64,000 nt of DNA from Tetracentron sinense (GCA_015143295.1 CM026562.1:9142041-9206040); one strand, 5' to 3'. Numbered from the stretch's first letter, positions 46,140 through 57,602 are shown. Notes: generated from the letters alone by a model not told the origin. Numbers and translations are program-made.

Positions 46140-46639
46140 TGCGGTAACCGTGATCAACGTCTTACAGTCACAGATAGAAACCGTGAGCAATGAGCATTTT
46201 TGTTGTAGTGAATGATTGTAAAATAGTAGGTGAAGCGACATGAATTGTTAATTCAAAGAACTTGACATTCAATACATCAAATGAACTTTTATATGTAGAC
46301 CAAATAAAACAATAATAATTTAATTCTAGTGCAATAAAGTACGAAACATACATATTTGTTTATTTTACACCTATCTTAGCATTGAAAATGAAAAAAAAAA
46401 TAGAGGAGTTTGAAATAAAATAGTGGAAGAAGTTGTAATTACAATTAAGAGGCTAAAATAAGGTGATAATGAAAACAATATCAACGAAAAGCGAAGATGA
46501 CCATCTAAAATCAATTGAAAACATCAATGTATCAAACATTTGACAATCACCAGATATATAGATAATCATATGAAAGATGTGGTTCTTTTTATAATTAACA
46601 AAATAAAAAAGAAAATTACAAAATTTTCTAAATCCTTAA
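46140..46639. other. AT-rich, no gene seen
   Basis: A CACTA-like end, read on the minus strand as CACTACAACAAAAATG, finishes at 46210. No partner end was found. The rest is low complexity. Confidence 0.35.
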
Positions 46640-47814
46640 ATTCAATTATTAAATTACTCCAAATTTTAATTATTAAACAAATGAAACCTTAAATTCTAAA
46701 AAGCAGGTCAATAAAGCATCAGGAAAATGGTAGATATACATATAGGGTGCAGAAACCTAATTTACTCGCTTAATACCCTAATCAACTAGGTGTACCCATA
46801 TTACATACTCTACATATAAATTGATAAGGTGTTCAGATCCTTCAATGCACCATCTCTACATGAAATTCAATAATAGGGTGCACCTAGGGGTTGTAGCAAT
46901 TATTGTATATATGCTCAATATTGAAGCATAGAGATGGTGTATCGAATAACACCCCAATATCACTCTCTCCTCTTATCATCACCCCACATTTTGATTGACT
47001 CTCTTCCTATTATACCTTCTTTTTCTATGGAGATGTATTTATCACAATACACCCACATCTCACTACACTACTCTATCTCTCGCCTATTTCATCTCAACTA
47101 TCCACTCTCTCGCATCTCAATCCCTTATTTATCAAACTCCCCACCCACACCTAGCCACATGTCACACACCCTCTCTTTCCATCTATCTTCCTTCTCTCAC
47201 CTCATCCCTCTATCTCTCACAAACCATCTTGAATAGGTGTTCAAACACCTTTACTCTCACCTCACATGTTATCCCGTCTCTCTTCCCTAACCAATTCAAA
47301 TTACAACTACCCACTCTCACTTACTCTCCTCGCACCACCTGCCCACTCACCTATGTCTCAAATTCTCCCACAACATCTCTCTCACACAAATTGTTTGCTA
47401 CGTCTCTACAATTATAATGAGAGAAGAAGGAGGCAGAAGCGTTGATTGAATTTATTTTATTATGACCATAAAACCCTACTTTTATTTTATCATATTCTAC
47501 TTGAGAGTGGTTGCTTAAGAGTATGATAGTCATTTCTACCATAACTACCCACAATCCCTTCAAATACCACGCTTCTCTCACGCCCTCAACTCCCTATTCT
47601 CTCTTCTCTGTTCTCCAATACGACCCATATATAAGTCCCTCAATTTCATATTCTCTCTTCTCTCACAACCTCACTCTCTATGGGCTTTGGATTTGTCTTC
47701 CTTTATTATCCTCTACCACCCCTTGCTTCCCCTTACACACTTGTAATATATTGTGCGTGTAACCAAACTAGAGGTTGTTGTCCAACTTCATATAATATTA
47801 TATAAACAGAGAAA

Positions 47815-48165
47815 TCATGAATTTGTGGTCTCTCCAAACTGTTGAATCTCTCATGGGGACACATACTGTCATTCCCATTCAAATTGATAAGTGGAGGGTA
47901 ATGACCGTGTAATTTTGTCTTCCAAATTCCTAAGCTTTCCAAAATTCCTGTATTTTTTCGTTTATGTTAGTGATAGACCCAATTCACCAAATCCGTGATC
48001 TCTACAAATTGTTGAATCTCTCCTAGGGACGCATATGCCATTTCCATTCATATTGATAAGTGGAAGTCAATGTCCGTGTAAGCTCAAGTTCGTCTTCCAA
48101 ATTCCTATGTTTTCTAAAAATGTCTGCATTTGTTCATCTATTGTAGTGATAGATCCAATTAATTT
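47815..48165 (+). repeat. Diverged tandem duplication, about 170-bp unit
   Basis: GTGGTCTCTCCAAACTGTTG at 47826 and GTGATCTCTACAAATTGTTG at 47995 begin two collinear copies that share ATTGATAAGTGGA and GTCTTCCAAATTCCTA. It lies in the core of the inverted repeat. Non-coding. Confidence 0.7.
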
Positions 48166-48289
48166 GAATTTTTATGTTCATGTTTTCTTTTTCTCCTTTT
48201 GATATGGGATCTTCAAGAGACAACATTTACATTTTGAATTTGTGATTATTGATGTTCTTGAACTTACACGTGCATATCATAGGAGTGGG

Positions 48290-48560
48290 ATGTACAGTGT
48301 ACCATTTCACACCCACCTTCTCTTCTATCTCTCATCTCTATCCCTTGTTTATCTCACTCCCTACTCACACCTAGATACCTACCCCACTCATCCTCTCTTT
48401 CCATCTATCTTCTTTCTCTCACCTCATCCTCTCTTTCCATCTATCTTCTTTCTCTCACCTCATCCCTCTATCTCTCACAAACCATATTGAAGAGGTGTTC
48501 AAACACCGCTCCTCTCACCTCACATGTTCTCCCCCATTCAAATTACAACTACCTAATTCG
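48290..48560 (+). repeat. Third copy of the CT-rich module, with an internal 36-bp duplication
   Basis: It is very similar to the complement of 49437-49700, so the two could pair as a hairpin with a roughly 0.9 kb loop. TCTCTTTCCATCTATCTTCT occurs twice in tandem at about 48390-48460. Confidence 0.7.
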
Positions 48561-49240
48561 CCAAATACATGTGGTGGTATTACGAGGAAGCGATGCGATC
48601 TTGGGGTCCAAAGAAAATATGATAAACACATATGAAAATAATTCATACCACAACACGAAATATATGTGGTCACCCACCTAGGGCTACATCCATGATCAAA
48701 AGACGATCCGAAAAGCCTTTACTAGTAATAGAGAAGATTACAAAGAGAAGAGAAACAAGAATATAAAATCAAAAGCTCTCACACAGCCCTTAAATAGCTC
48801 CCACACAACCCACAAAATTCTTATTCTCTCTCACGACCAAATTTTGAAACTCGCTGCCAGTCGCTTAAGCCAAACGCAATCTCGCTCAAGCGAGATTGCA
48901 TAAAATAGAATACTAAACTAAATTCTATCATAGAGATTCGAATCCTTTTAGGTGAATTGATAAAACCCGAATTCTTTGAGGTATTAAGGATAACCAACCC
49001 GAAGATAAGCCGTGAGAATGCTCTTCCTCCCAAGAGCCAAAACTAGGGCTCTCTATGATAGCAAATTCACTCTCCCTATAAACCCTAAAACTCAAATCTC
49101 AACAACTCATACTTAATAAGCCTACACCCTAGGCCTATATTTATAAATATAAAACTCCTAAACCAATTAGGAATTTCCCAAATTCTAATCCTAAAGAGGT
49201 AACTCCATAATAGAAGTTCACTTAAAATAGAAATCTAGGC
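48561..49240 (-). mobile_element. LTR-like insert within the inverted repeat
   Basis: Composition and phrases differ from the arms: TATA-like TATATTTATAAATATA near 49135-49150, AACCAATTAGGAATTTCCCA, and a perfect palindrome at 48876-48899. It resembles the transcribed part of a plant LTR. Ends were not resolved. Confidence 0.35.
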
Positions 49241-49350
49241 ATAATCCAGAGGGTCCCTGTGAGATCATGTGATCTCTCTCTTATGGACGTTGCTGTTTGG
49301 GTTATTTGTAACCGAAGAAGGAAGAGAGATGTGTGGAGAATCATACGATT

Positions 49351-49390
<40 letters not shown>
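49351..49390. repeat. (GT)n(GA)n microsatellite
   Basis: Ten bases of GT followed by about 30 bases of GA in the right arm of the inverted repeat. Confidence 0.9.
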
Positions 49391-49392
<2 letters not shown>

Positions 49393-50279
49393 GGTGAGAG
49401 AATGTGATAAGTGGGTGAGTAGGCAAGTGGTGAGAGGAGAGTAGGTGTGAGTAGGAAGTGGGTAGTTGTAATTTGAATGGGGGAGAACATGTGAGGTGAG
49501 AGGGGAGGTGTTTGAACACCTCTTCAATATGGTTTGTGAGAGATAGAGGGATGAGGTGAGAGAAAGAAGATAGATGAAAAGAGAGGATGAGTGGGGTAGG
49601 TGTCTAGGTGTGAGTGGGGAGTGAGATAAATAAGGGATAGAGATGAGAGATAGAAGAGAAGGTGGGTGTGAAATGGTACACTGTACACCCTACTCCTATG
49701 ATTTGGTATGAAGCATATGTACCCAAATTGATACACCGGCCCCCTAGGTGCACCTTACGATTGAATTTCATGTAGAGAGGGTGCATTGAAGGTTTGCCGC
49801 ACCTTATCAATTTAGGTGTAAAGTAGGTAATGTGGGTACACCCAGTAGATAATGGTGTAGAGCACGTAAATTGGGATTGTGCACCCTATATGTATATCTG
49901 ACATTTTTTTTCTTATGCTTTATTGACCTGATTTCGAATTAGAATTTAAAGAATCATTTGTTTAAAAATTGAAATTAGGAGGTTGAATATTATAACTGTA
50001 ATTATTAAATGAACATGGTGAATGCCAGTTAATTTTTTATAAAAAAAAAATTTATTCTTTACATCGACATTTATTTATTAGGAAAGAAGCTTGAAATGTG
50101 ATTTTGCATGACACAATGTATACAAATGTCACCTCATATGGATAGAATGCTTTCATGAAAATAATTTTAAATTATACAACCTTATAATTGTAAATATAGT
50201 TTTACTTGTACAACCTTAGAATTCAAAAGTTTTTTCAAAAATTCTAACCTTATAGTGCCCCATCAGTAGTGTGTGCTAG

Positions 50280-50412
50280 TCACCACTCCATTGATCCGAG
50301 TTCCACTCTCGAGAGGGTATGAGTGTGTCATCTCCACCAGTCCATGACTTAGAACAGAAACTAACCTACTAATCGGGGTTGCGGCCTAACTGCGTATCTC
50401 CTACCGAAAAGA
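50280..50412 (+). mobile_element. SINE, second copy of the 29.4 kb family (head-eroded)
   Basis: It shares GAGTTCCACTC, GAGAGGGT, ACTAATCGG and GCGGCCT in the same order as the SINE at 29419-29586, here on the plus strand. The A box is eroded and no duplication is visible. Confidence 0.6.
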
Positions 50413-50639
50413 AAACGCTCTTTAATAATGGTTAAGATTCACTAACCCTTTGGGTACTTAAAGCATGTAACCTTGTTTTTGGGAAAAAAAAATTACAAAA
50501 TTTTTAGTCACAGGAGTTAAAACTTATTAATCATAGTTCAAGGACAGTTAAGGGGGCTTTGTGAGGGCAAAAACAAAAAAACAAAAAAACGCAATTTCCG
50601 TTCCTGGCTCAAGGATAGGATTATTGTTCATATTATATA

Positions 50640-50957
50640 TACCAGCCAAGCCCAAATTTGGGCTGTGTAGAAGACGGGTGGGCCCGGCCCAATGTTGAGC
50701 CCTTACTTATGTCGTATCCTCTGGAAAAGCAAGCAAAACAAATCCCCCTCTCAGAAGGAAAAGAAATATCAGTTTTTTTTCTTCTGATTTCTATCTCTTT
50801 GATATTATCTTTTTTCTTTTTGTGATTTTTTTTCCCGAATATCATTCATTTATTCTCGTTGTTGTTGTGGAATAAACCCAATTCCTCCTTTGTTGTTATA
50901 ATCTCTTCCTGGGAGCAAACCGGAATCTCTCTCCATCTCTTAAAGAAGAAGAAGAAG
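50640..50957 (+). promoter_or_regulatory. Probable promoter and first leader exon of the YAE1-like gene
   Basis: TGGGCCCGGCCCAAT near 50680 and GCCCAAATTTGGGC near 50650 are GCCCA/TGGGC (site II-like) motifs common upstream of plant housekeeping genes. A leader-like GGAATCTCTCTCCATCTC then AAAGAAGAAGAAG|GTTGAT near 50957 could be the first exon border. This is inference; the coding start is 2.9 kb downstream. Confidence 0.4.
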
Positions 50958-51482
50958 GTTGATCTTTCCTATTTCTGTCTCTCTGATGAATTTTTTAAGC
51001 ATGGAAATCTATAATTTTTTTATCTTTGTTCTTTTGGGGTTTTATTATATATTCGATACATGATATCATGGTAACCTGTCGAATTTGTTGGTTTGTTTTT
51101 ACTTCAGATTAATATATAGATTAGTATAATATATTAGATACTGAATGATTACTCTCCTACGTTGATGAATTACAGACATTCAATGTAAAAATACTCTCTT
51201 TTATTTCAATTAGAATTACTCTCCTTCAATTATAAACTAGTTACAAATACGATGCCCAGAATCTAGATTCTATTTTTGAGGCTATGTTCTTCCAAATTTC
51301 GTTTTTTCTCTATTTTAATAACTGGGTTTCACAGATTATACTCATCGAGTGAAAGGAGATGTTTAAAGTGAATGATTTTGTGGTTTTTGCCGACCCAATG
51401 GTGTGCAAGTGTGTGTTTGCAAATGGGTGTATTCTAAGTTTCAATTTTTTTTTCTTTTGTTCGATATCGAATCCTTTTTGTA

Positions 51483-52306
51483 TGTTATGTAACTTGAGGT
51501 TACTTCGAGGGTAACCGACCTCCTTGGTGTTACTTCAAGGGTAACAAACCTCCATAAGAGAAAATCTCTGATTTTAATTGATTGATAGATACCCAATTAC
51601 AGATTTAAGATAAGTTCCATAGAGAAGACTCCTTTTCATAACCACCCACTATCTATAACTAACCCCTAACTCTAACCAACCACTAACCCTAACCAATCCT
51701 AACTCTAACTCTAACTAACCCTAACTTGATTGATAGATACCCAATTACAGATTTAAGATAAGTTTAAATAGAGAAGACTCTTTTTCATAACCACCCACTA
51801 TCTATAACTAACCCCTAATTCTAACCAACCACTAACCCTAACCAATCCTAACTCTAACTCTAACTAACCCTATGTTGTGGCCGCCGGAAAGAACTTTAAT
51901 TTTGGAATCCATGATCGTGACCTTTTGAAGTAATTCCCACAGCACCTTACCATTATTTTCAGTTGCCTCCTTCAATTCTCTCATCATTTCTTCAAGCTTG
52001 TCGATTCTAGGATCTCCTGCCATTGTAGAATCTGGCTCTGATACCACTGTTATGTAACTTGAGGTTACTTCGAGGGTAACCGACCTCCTTGGTGTTACTT
52101 CAAGGGTAACAGACCTCCATAAGAGAAAATCTCTGATTTTAATTGATTGATAGATACCCAATTACAAATTTAAGATAAGTTTAAATAGAGAAGACTCCTT
52201 TTTATAACCACCCACTATCTATAACTAACTCCTAACTCTAACCAACCACTAACCCTAACCAATCCTAACTCTAACTCTAACTAACCCTAACCCTAGTCAC
52301 GTAACA
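51483..52306 (-). mobile_element. TRIM-type miniature LTR retrotransposon
   Basis: An 824-bp element with a perfect 5-bp duplication TTGTA at 51478-51482 and 52307-52311. The right-hand 5' LTR (52048-52306) starts TGTTATGTAAC and ends ACGTAACA; a Met-tRNA primer site (TGGTATCAGAGC on the minus strand) is at 52035-52046. The left-hand LTR (about 51483-51873) carries a roughly 146-bp internal duplication and has lost its inner tip. Between them is a short open frame starting MAGDPRIDKLEEMM, like the beginning of a Gag. LTRs are full of CTAACCCTAA-like phrases. Non-autonomous. Confidence 0.88.
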
Positions 52307-52347
52307 TTGTATTCTTATTGATACAAAGTTATCATGATTATTGCTTA

Positions 52348-52592
52348 TGGGGCGTTTGGATTGGATTTTTTTGGCCAAAAATCAATTTTGGTAAAATTGA
52401 TTGTGTAGAAATTAATGGTTAAATAATCAATTTTTCAAATAATAGTGTTCGGAGAATACGTAGGTGAGTCTCTCAACTTCATATTCTCCGAAAGCTATTA
52501 TTTGAAAAAATGATTATTTGATCATGAATTTCTACACAATCAATTTTATCAAAATTGATTTTTGACCAAAAAAATCCAATCCAAACGCCACT
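52348..52592. mobile_element. Fold-back MITE, family GTTTGGATTGGATT, copy 2
   Basis: An almost complete hairpin: arms GGCGTTTGGATTGGATTTTT and its inverse, with inner CATATTCTCCGA/GTTCGGAGAATA. A TTA is on each side (52345-52347 and 52593-52595), the target size of PIF/Harbinger (Tourist) MITEs. Same family as 28022-28247. Confidence 0.8.
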
Positions 52593-52890
52593 TTAGTATT
52601 TCAATTTGAAGTAGGAACTTGACTTCTAATTTTCCACATTTATTATCTGTAACACTGCAATAGCTTACTTTTCAATAGCCAACAATAATTATGAGCAACG
52701 ATCATTGTAATGGTTTAATTTATTGAATCATTGAATGTGTGTCTCTATAGCATCATAACCCTGTTTTTTTTTAAATGTATATGCAACTTCCTTTTCTGCT
52801 GGGCTGTTTAACTTAGTGATCTTCTCCTGAACTAAAGCTGCGTCAGTAGGTGTATCCCTCATGTGCCTCTAAATTTGATGACATGTAAGG

Positions 52891-53073
52891 AGGGGCAGAG
52901 CCAGGACTCTCTTGTGCGGGGGGGCTAACAATGGGGGTTTAGCGGCTTTAGCCCCCAAATTGTTTTTTGAAGGCCAAGTTCATTGGCCATCACATCTGTT
53001 TGTGCCCGTTTGTAAGGAATATATTTTTTCTCAAAAGCTTAGGGGGGGCTGGAGCCCCCCCGGCTCTACCCCT
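52891..53073. mobile_element. MITE of the CAGGGGCGGA-end family, copy 2
   Basis: Left end AGGGGCAGAGCCAGGA; inverted right end AGGGGTAGAGCCGGGG. GGGGGGCTAACAATGGGGG follows the left end and matches the inverted right side of 27151-27340. 183 bp, non-coding. Confidence 0.72.
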
Positions 53074-53676
53074 CTCCCCAGCTCAGCCACTATGGGATTT
53101 TTTAAAAAAATCAGAAGGGGCTTCACAGTTTACCCCCCCTGTGCCCCATGTGGCTCCACGCTGCATATAACACTTAATAGAGAGCAGACACTGATCAAAT
53201 ATGAGGTTCTTCAGAATTGTCGTAAGCAACTGAGCATAATCGTCAGGGTTGTCATCCTTGTTTGGAGCAAGTTCAAAGAACACTGGCAACAATTCTACTT
53301 GCTAGTGTTACCATCTTCTTCCTGATTGTCACTGCCAAAGGCAGGGCATGGTGCTATAGGCTTTTCTTTGTAGTTTGTAGCTTTAGGCCATTGGAAAGGG
53401 GTAGTACTATAAGGTTCATCTTGCAGTGATAACTTATTGGGGTGCCTCCTTTTATTTAGGTCCTTTCGTTTTTTGTTAGAGTAATATTATTTCTTTATGT
53501 GGATTGCATATTCATGTTTGGAATTTAATTTTAGAAATAATGGGAACCATTTGTATTGATAAATATGTATGTTTGGTGTTACTCACTTATATCACCACTA
53601 CAAGAATGGTACATTTACTACACAAAGTTCACATGGGAACCTGCCTAATGAAGCAGAGAAATCCGTCTCACTGTAT

Positions 53677-53694
53677 ATATATATATATATATAT
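53677..53694. repeat. (TA)n microsatellite upstream of the YAE1-like start
   Basis: A TA run about 180 bp before the start codon, in the proposed leader intron. Confidence 0.85.
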
Positions 53695-53871
53695 GTATTT
53701 ATATTTGTCATGGCCTTATGGCAATTTGACATGAACCGTGCCTTGTTTTGTGATGTCTGCATGTGCTTCTGAATTCTGATGCCTTATTTATCACTTTAGT
53801 ACATTTGAGAGTTCTTTTCGCTGTGAGTTTGAACTTTGAACATTATGGAGCATCGTGCAGGGTTCATTGAT

Positions 53872-55551
53872 ATGGAGGACAGCCTTGCTGAGAAGCTTTA
53901 CTCTTCGATTGAAACTTTGCAGCTATCAAATATACAAATTGACCGCATGCCAACTTCCAACAGTCAGCAGAATGATTCATATGGTATACATCTGAGTCCC
54001 ATCCTATTTAAATCATGTATCTAATGAAGGTGGTGAGAAAATCGGTACACATTTGAGTCCCATCTGTTTAAATCATGGTAATAAATCTCACCGAAACCAT
54101 TACAAAACTGCCATCACATAAAGGTTTCGGCAATACCTGAACCAATACGGGCCACTTTAGATTACCAAATGACTATTAGTTAACGTTGTTTTTCATACCA
54201 TGAGTTTTAGAAAATCATTCTCTTCTTTTAAAATTTGAACTTTCTTCCCCTCTCAAGCCACATATAATCACTCTATCTTATATTTTGTATCAAAAACTAG
54301 ATCAATGATTCAATGATTTGAACTGTAACAACCCACTTTTAAAAAAAATATCCATTTGGGCTCTTTTGATTGGGTAAGATCTTTCAACTTTTTTCAATAA
54401 GTGTTTGTTAAAAAACTACTGCTTGCCTAACTTTATGTTAGTAAACTTTTTCCAATAACCTTCTTCATTATGTTCTTCTTTTGCTACATTCATGTTTAAG
54501 GGTTCATCGACTTCTAAACTCTTTAAACTTCTGCTTGGCTATTCGGTCGGGCTTATACCTTGTTTCTGCCTTTCTATTATTCTATTTTTATTTACCAATA
54601 AAAATGTGTTTGGTATTATTAACGTTATTAGCAAATTTAGAAGATAAATTCATCGATTTTAAATAATATCCATGAATCTCTGACGATTTGGGTAATGAAT
54701 TTTCATTTTTATCTCATTATTTGTTAATAAAACTTGATAAATAAGCATTATCATGCATAATATGCTTTTAATGTGGATGCTTTTGTCTGTTTATTAAATT
54801 TAAACATGTGTTCTTAATTTATTTTTTTTTAAATTTATTATTTACAAATAGGGGGATTATGGGTTCCAGCCGTTACGGCCAAAACCGTTACATTTCACAT
54901 TTCAACGTTACGTAATGATTTCGGTCAGGTCTGTTATGTAAACGAATCCGTTATTTAAAACCATTGTTTAAATCATGTATCTAGTGAGATGATGAGAATG
55001 CCTTCTTGATGTTTTTCAAATAATCCATTTTATGGCAACAGATAGTTTGTGATTTTGAGAGTCCATTGAATACTTTTTGACTCACTTTATGGTAATCCCT
55101 ATTTTAGCTTGGGCTGCTTCCAATAGGTTCTCATTTAACAGTTTTAATTCGAATCACTTCTGAAGTGTTGTAGATCCTTCTATGCTCTGATATTTGGGTT
55201 TCTTTCAAAGAAATAGTTTGATTAGAATGTCAACTTTCAGACTCTGGGGGTGACGACTTGTGGTGCGAAGATGACTCTTTATGCGATGGTCCAAATGAGG
55301 CATTGGAGGCATCTGACTTGAACAGGGAGTGGCAGAGGAGGCACAACCAATTCCATACAGTATCCTTACAAACTAATTCTGGTTTCTTGTGTTTTATGTA
55401 TTATTTTAATGTGCACAACATCACCCATGAACATAGTGACAAAGTCGGGATTCGGGAATGATTTGGCAAGGTTCGAGTTTGGAAAAATCCGGAAAATACT
55501 CGGGATCAAATTAATTATTATAAAAAAAAATAAATCCAACAATTTGATTAG

Positions 55552-55586
<35 letters not shown>

Positions 55587-56400
55587 ACTAGTTTACTTTG
55601 TCGAACTAAACGAATTATTGCGAAATTCGCAAATAATACGGGAATAATTCGAAAAATCTGCGAATAATTCGGCAAACCTAAAATTTGCGAATAATTAAGA
55701 GAATATTCGGCACACCTAAAATATGTGAATTTTTCGAAAATTCAGAGAATTTTGTTACTATGCCGATGAGTGTTTTAAAAACCCAAGATATTTTTGTGAT
55801 TCTTGATGAATTTTTAGATTGGATATCGTGATGGCCTCATGTCAGGGAAAGAAGCTTCAGCACAAGAGGGTTTCAATATTGGCTTTAAGAAATCGGTGCT
55901 TGTTGGGTACAACTGGGGCCTTGTTAGAGGTGTTACTAGGTAAAAAAAATGTATAAGATTGTTCTTATTATTTGTCTCTAGCATGCATGGAAATTTTAAA
56001 TTCTTTATGGTACGAGCACAAACTGAGTTTGTTTCCATCTTCAATGTGTTTTTTGGTGTCTGAAAACCCATGAAGTGCGCTGGTGTGCCTTCCTGATGAC
56101 TTAAAAGAGAAGTTGGTTGGAACACTAGAAAAAAGAGAGAAGTTTCAGAACCTCTATGAATCTGTGCATTCTCTTTCAACAACAGAGGCACTTAGCTTGT
56201 TTGGTGCTGACGTCCTGGCTAGCAGATCAGAGGAATGCAGTGAACATTCAGTAGGAAACTCCCATGCAGCAACTATGCCAGATCAAATTTCTGGCCTCAA
56301 TCATCTGGGAAGGTACTTTGGGGAGCTTGAATCCATTCTTCATGAATCTCCTGCAACTGCAATTAAAGTGCATTCGGCACTGGATCAGAAGATGGTGTGA
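53872..56400 (+). CDS. YAE1-like protein (Yae1 N-terminal / deca-GX3 family), four coding exons
   Basis: Exons 53872-53983, 55241-55359, 55818-55939 and 56076-56400 join in frame (678 nt) into 225 aa. All introns have GT...AG ends. The start is the ATG of MEDSLAEKLYSS; an acceptor-like GTGCAG lies 12 bp before it at 53860, so the leader is probably spliced. Exon 3 encodes the family's glycine-every-fourth-residue motif (GYRDGLMSGKEASAQEGFNI, then GYNWGLVRG). An acidic exon 2 (GGDDLWCEDD) and a soluble C-terminus follow the usual plan. In yeast and human, Yae1 with Lto1 brings the ABCE1/Rli1 ATPase to the cytosolic iron-sulfur targeting complex, so a role in ribosome recycling factor maturation is likely here. 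Intact and alone. The family is sure; the partner is inferred. Confidence 0.87.
54900..55240. other. Intron 1 of the YAE1-like gene, repeat-like middle
   Basis: GGGTTCCAGCCGTTACGGCC and AACGTTACGTAATG phrases near 54860-54960 look like old repeat debris. Intron 1 spans 53984-55240. Confidence 0.4.
55440..55750. repeat. Intron 2 of the YAE1-like gene: (AT)n plus TTCGCGAATAATTCG-type repeats
   Basis: A perfect AT run at 55555-55582 is followed by seven or so variants of GCGAATAATTCG up to about 55745. The intron is 55360-55817. Confidence 0.75.
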
Positions 56401-57492
56401 TAAACTATAACTGGTTTATTACTGTCTATAAATTTGGTGATTTTTATTGTAATTTTATTGATATTAGGATCTAATTCGACTGAAGAAAATGTATCAGCAT
56501 GAGTTATGTTCCAATTGTGTGATCCATGGCAATGAGATTGGAAATATGTAGTAGTAGTTCTTCATTCTCTTATATTTATATTGTGGCATTTTTAGTTATG
56601 TGGATTGATACTACTATTACTCAATTAAGATATGGCTTGCTTTTATCCTTTAACTCTCACCAGTATGCGTTAGGTTTATCCAACTGTTGTTGAGAAGCTT
56701 CTATGCTTTGTTTAAACTTTAATTTTATTTTCATTTTTCTTTCTTTCATAAACTACTGCAACAACAAAAAAAATGCATGTTTAGTATGAAGTATTTGATG
56801 CTATAACCTCTTTAGAATTACATGAGACGTGCTGCTAGGGATGGACTTATACGGCATGTAGGGTAAATGGTCTGTTCATTTTAGGCACTCTAACCAGCAC
56901 TTAACAGGTTCCTTTTATGTCCATTTCATGTTTGGATCTCATTACTTCTTGACAGGTTGGTGATACACGATTAGAGCTTCACATTTGAGGGTTTATTTTT
57001 TTTTATTTTTTCCTTTCTTTTTGCATGCATAATAGAGATACAGAATTACAGATAAATAAGAATAAATTTAGTACTAAAGTTAATATTGGTCCATTTTGTA
57101 TTTTTCCATTTAGAACCTAGTTTGGGATAGATTATAGTTTCATAGATTCTTCTAATAATCAGAGATTTAGATTGCTTTGAGGATTGCCTCAAGGTCCAAA
57201 GTCTCTTCATGATAGAGAAGTTTCAATGAGTAGTTATCTTCGTTTAAATTCTTATGGATATATGGTTTATGAATTTGTATGCTAACGCCATTGCTAAGAT
57301 CACCACCTGTTTTTATTGGACAATCTAATTTGCGGATATCATTCGTAAATGACTTGTGTGGTAGATGAAGAGGCTCAAACATAAGCGTGACACCTTGTGC
57401 ATTAGTTAAGACTTAAGAGTATTCAAACACCTCTTTTGTGTAAGTGTGACTCCAAGTGTACAGAAATGGATATAAGCTGCAAATATTTGCAG
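56401..57492. other. 3' flank of the YAE1-like gene, no further gene
   Basis: AT-rich; probable 3' UTR to about 56640 (several AATAA-like spots). Nothing coding seen. Confidence 0.4.
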
Positions 57493-57602
57493 TTACCACT
57501 CCTATAGAAAAATGAATTAAAAAAAGAAAAAGAAAAAACCACAAACATTACCACTCCTATAGAAAAATGAATTAAAAAAAGAAAAAGAAAAAACCACAAA
57601 CA
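57493..57602. repeat. Perfect 55-bp tandem duplication
   Basis: Two identical 55-bp units starting TTACCACTCCTATAGAAAAA (57493-57547 and 57548-57602). No change between them, so recent or maintained. Confidence 0.92.

Larger units (their letters stand above)
46640..50000. repeat. Large imperfect inverted repeat (3.4 kb) around a complex core
   Basis: The left arm (about 46640-47370) and right arm (about 49430-50000) are inverted copies: for example CAGGTCAATAAAGCAT, AGATATACATATAGGGTGCA, TACATGAAATTCAAT and TAGGTGTACCCATATTAC occur on the left and their complements on the right. A CT-rich module (TTCCATCTATCTTCTTTCTC, then GGTGTTCAAACACC, then ACCTCACATGTT) is present in both arms and once more at 48290-48560. 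Long inverted ends suggest a MULE or fold-back element, but no transposase and no duplication was found. Confidence 0.65.

Noticed and set aside
46195-46210. CACTA transposon end (CACTACAACAAAAATG on the minus strand)
   Set aside because: Only one end seen, with no partner and no transposase; kept as a remark only. A similar CACTACAAGAA at 53597 also stands alone.
46934-47417. Overlapping open frames rich in Ser, His, Leu and Thr in the inverted repeat
   Set aside because: The same type of frame appears in every copy of the CT-rich module in more than one frame; this follows from CT-rich composition without stops and no domain is present.
49222-49810. Open frames with SLSLSLSHTHT-type strings
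   Set aside because: Direct translation of a (GA)n/(CT)n microsatellite and the CT-rich module; not a protein.
51580-52290. Interstitial telomere
   Set aside because: The CTAACCCTAA phrases are degenerate and lie within TRIM LTRs bounded by a target duplication; not a telomere relic at a fusion point.
53845-53871. Upstream ATG (MEHRAGFID) in frame with the YAE1-like start
   Set aside because: An acceptor-like GTGCAG at 53855-53860 falls between them, so this ATG is likely intronic; the start at 53872 fits the family better.
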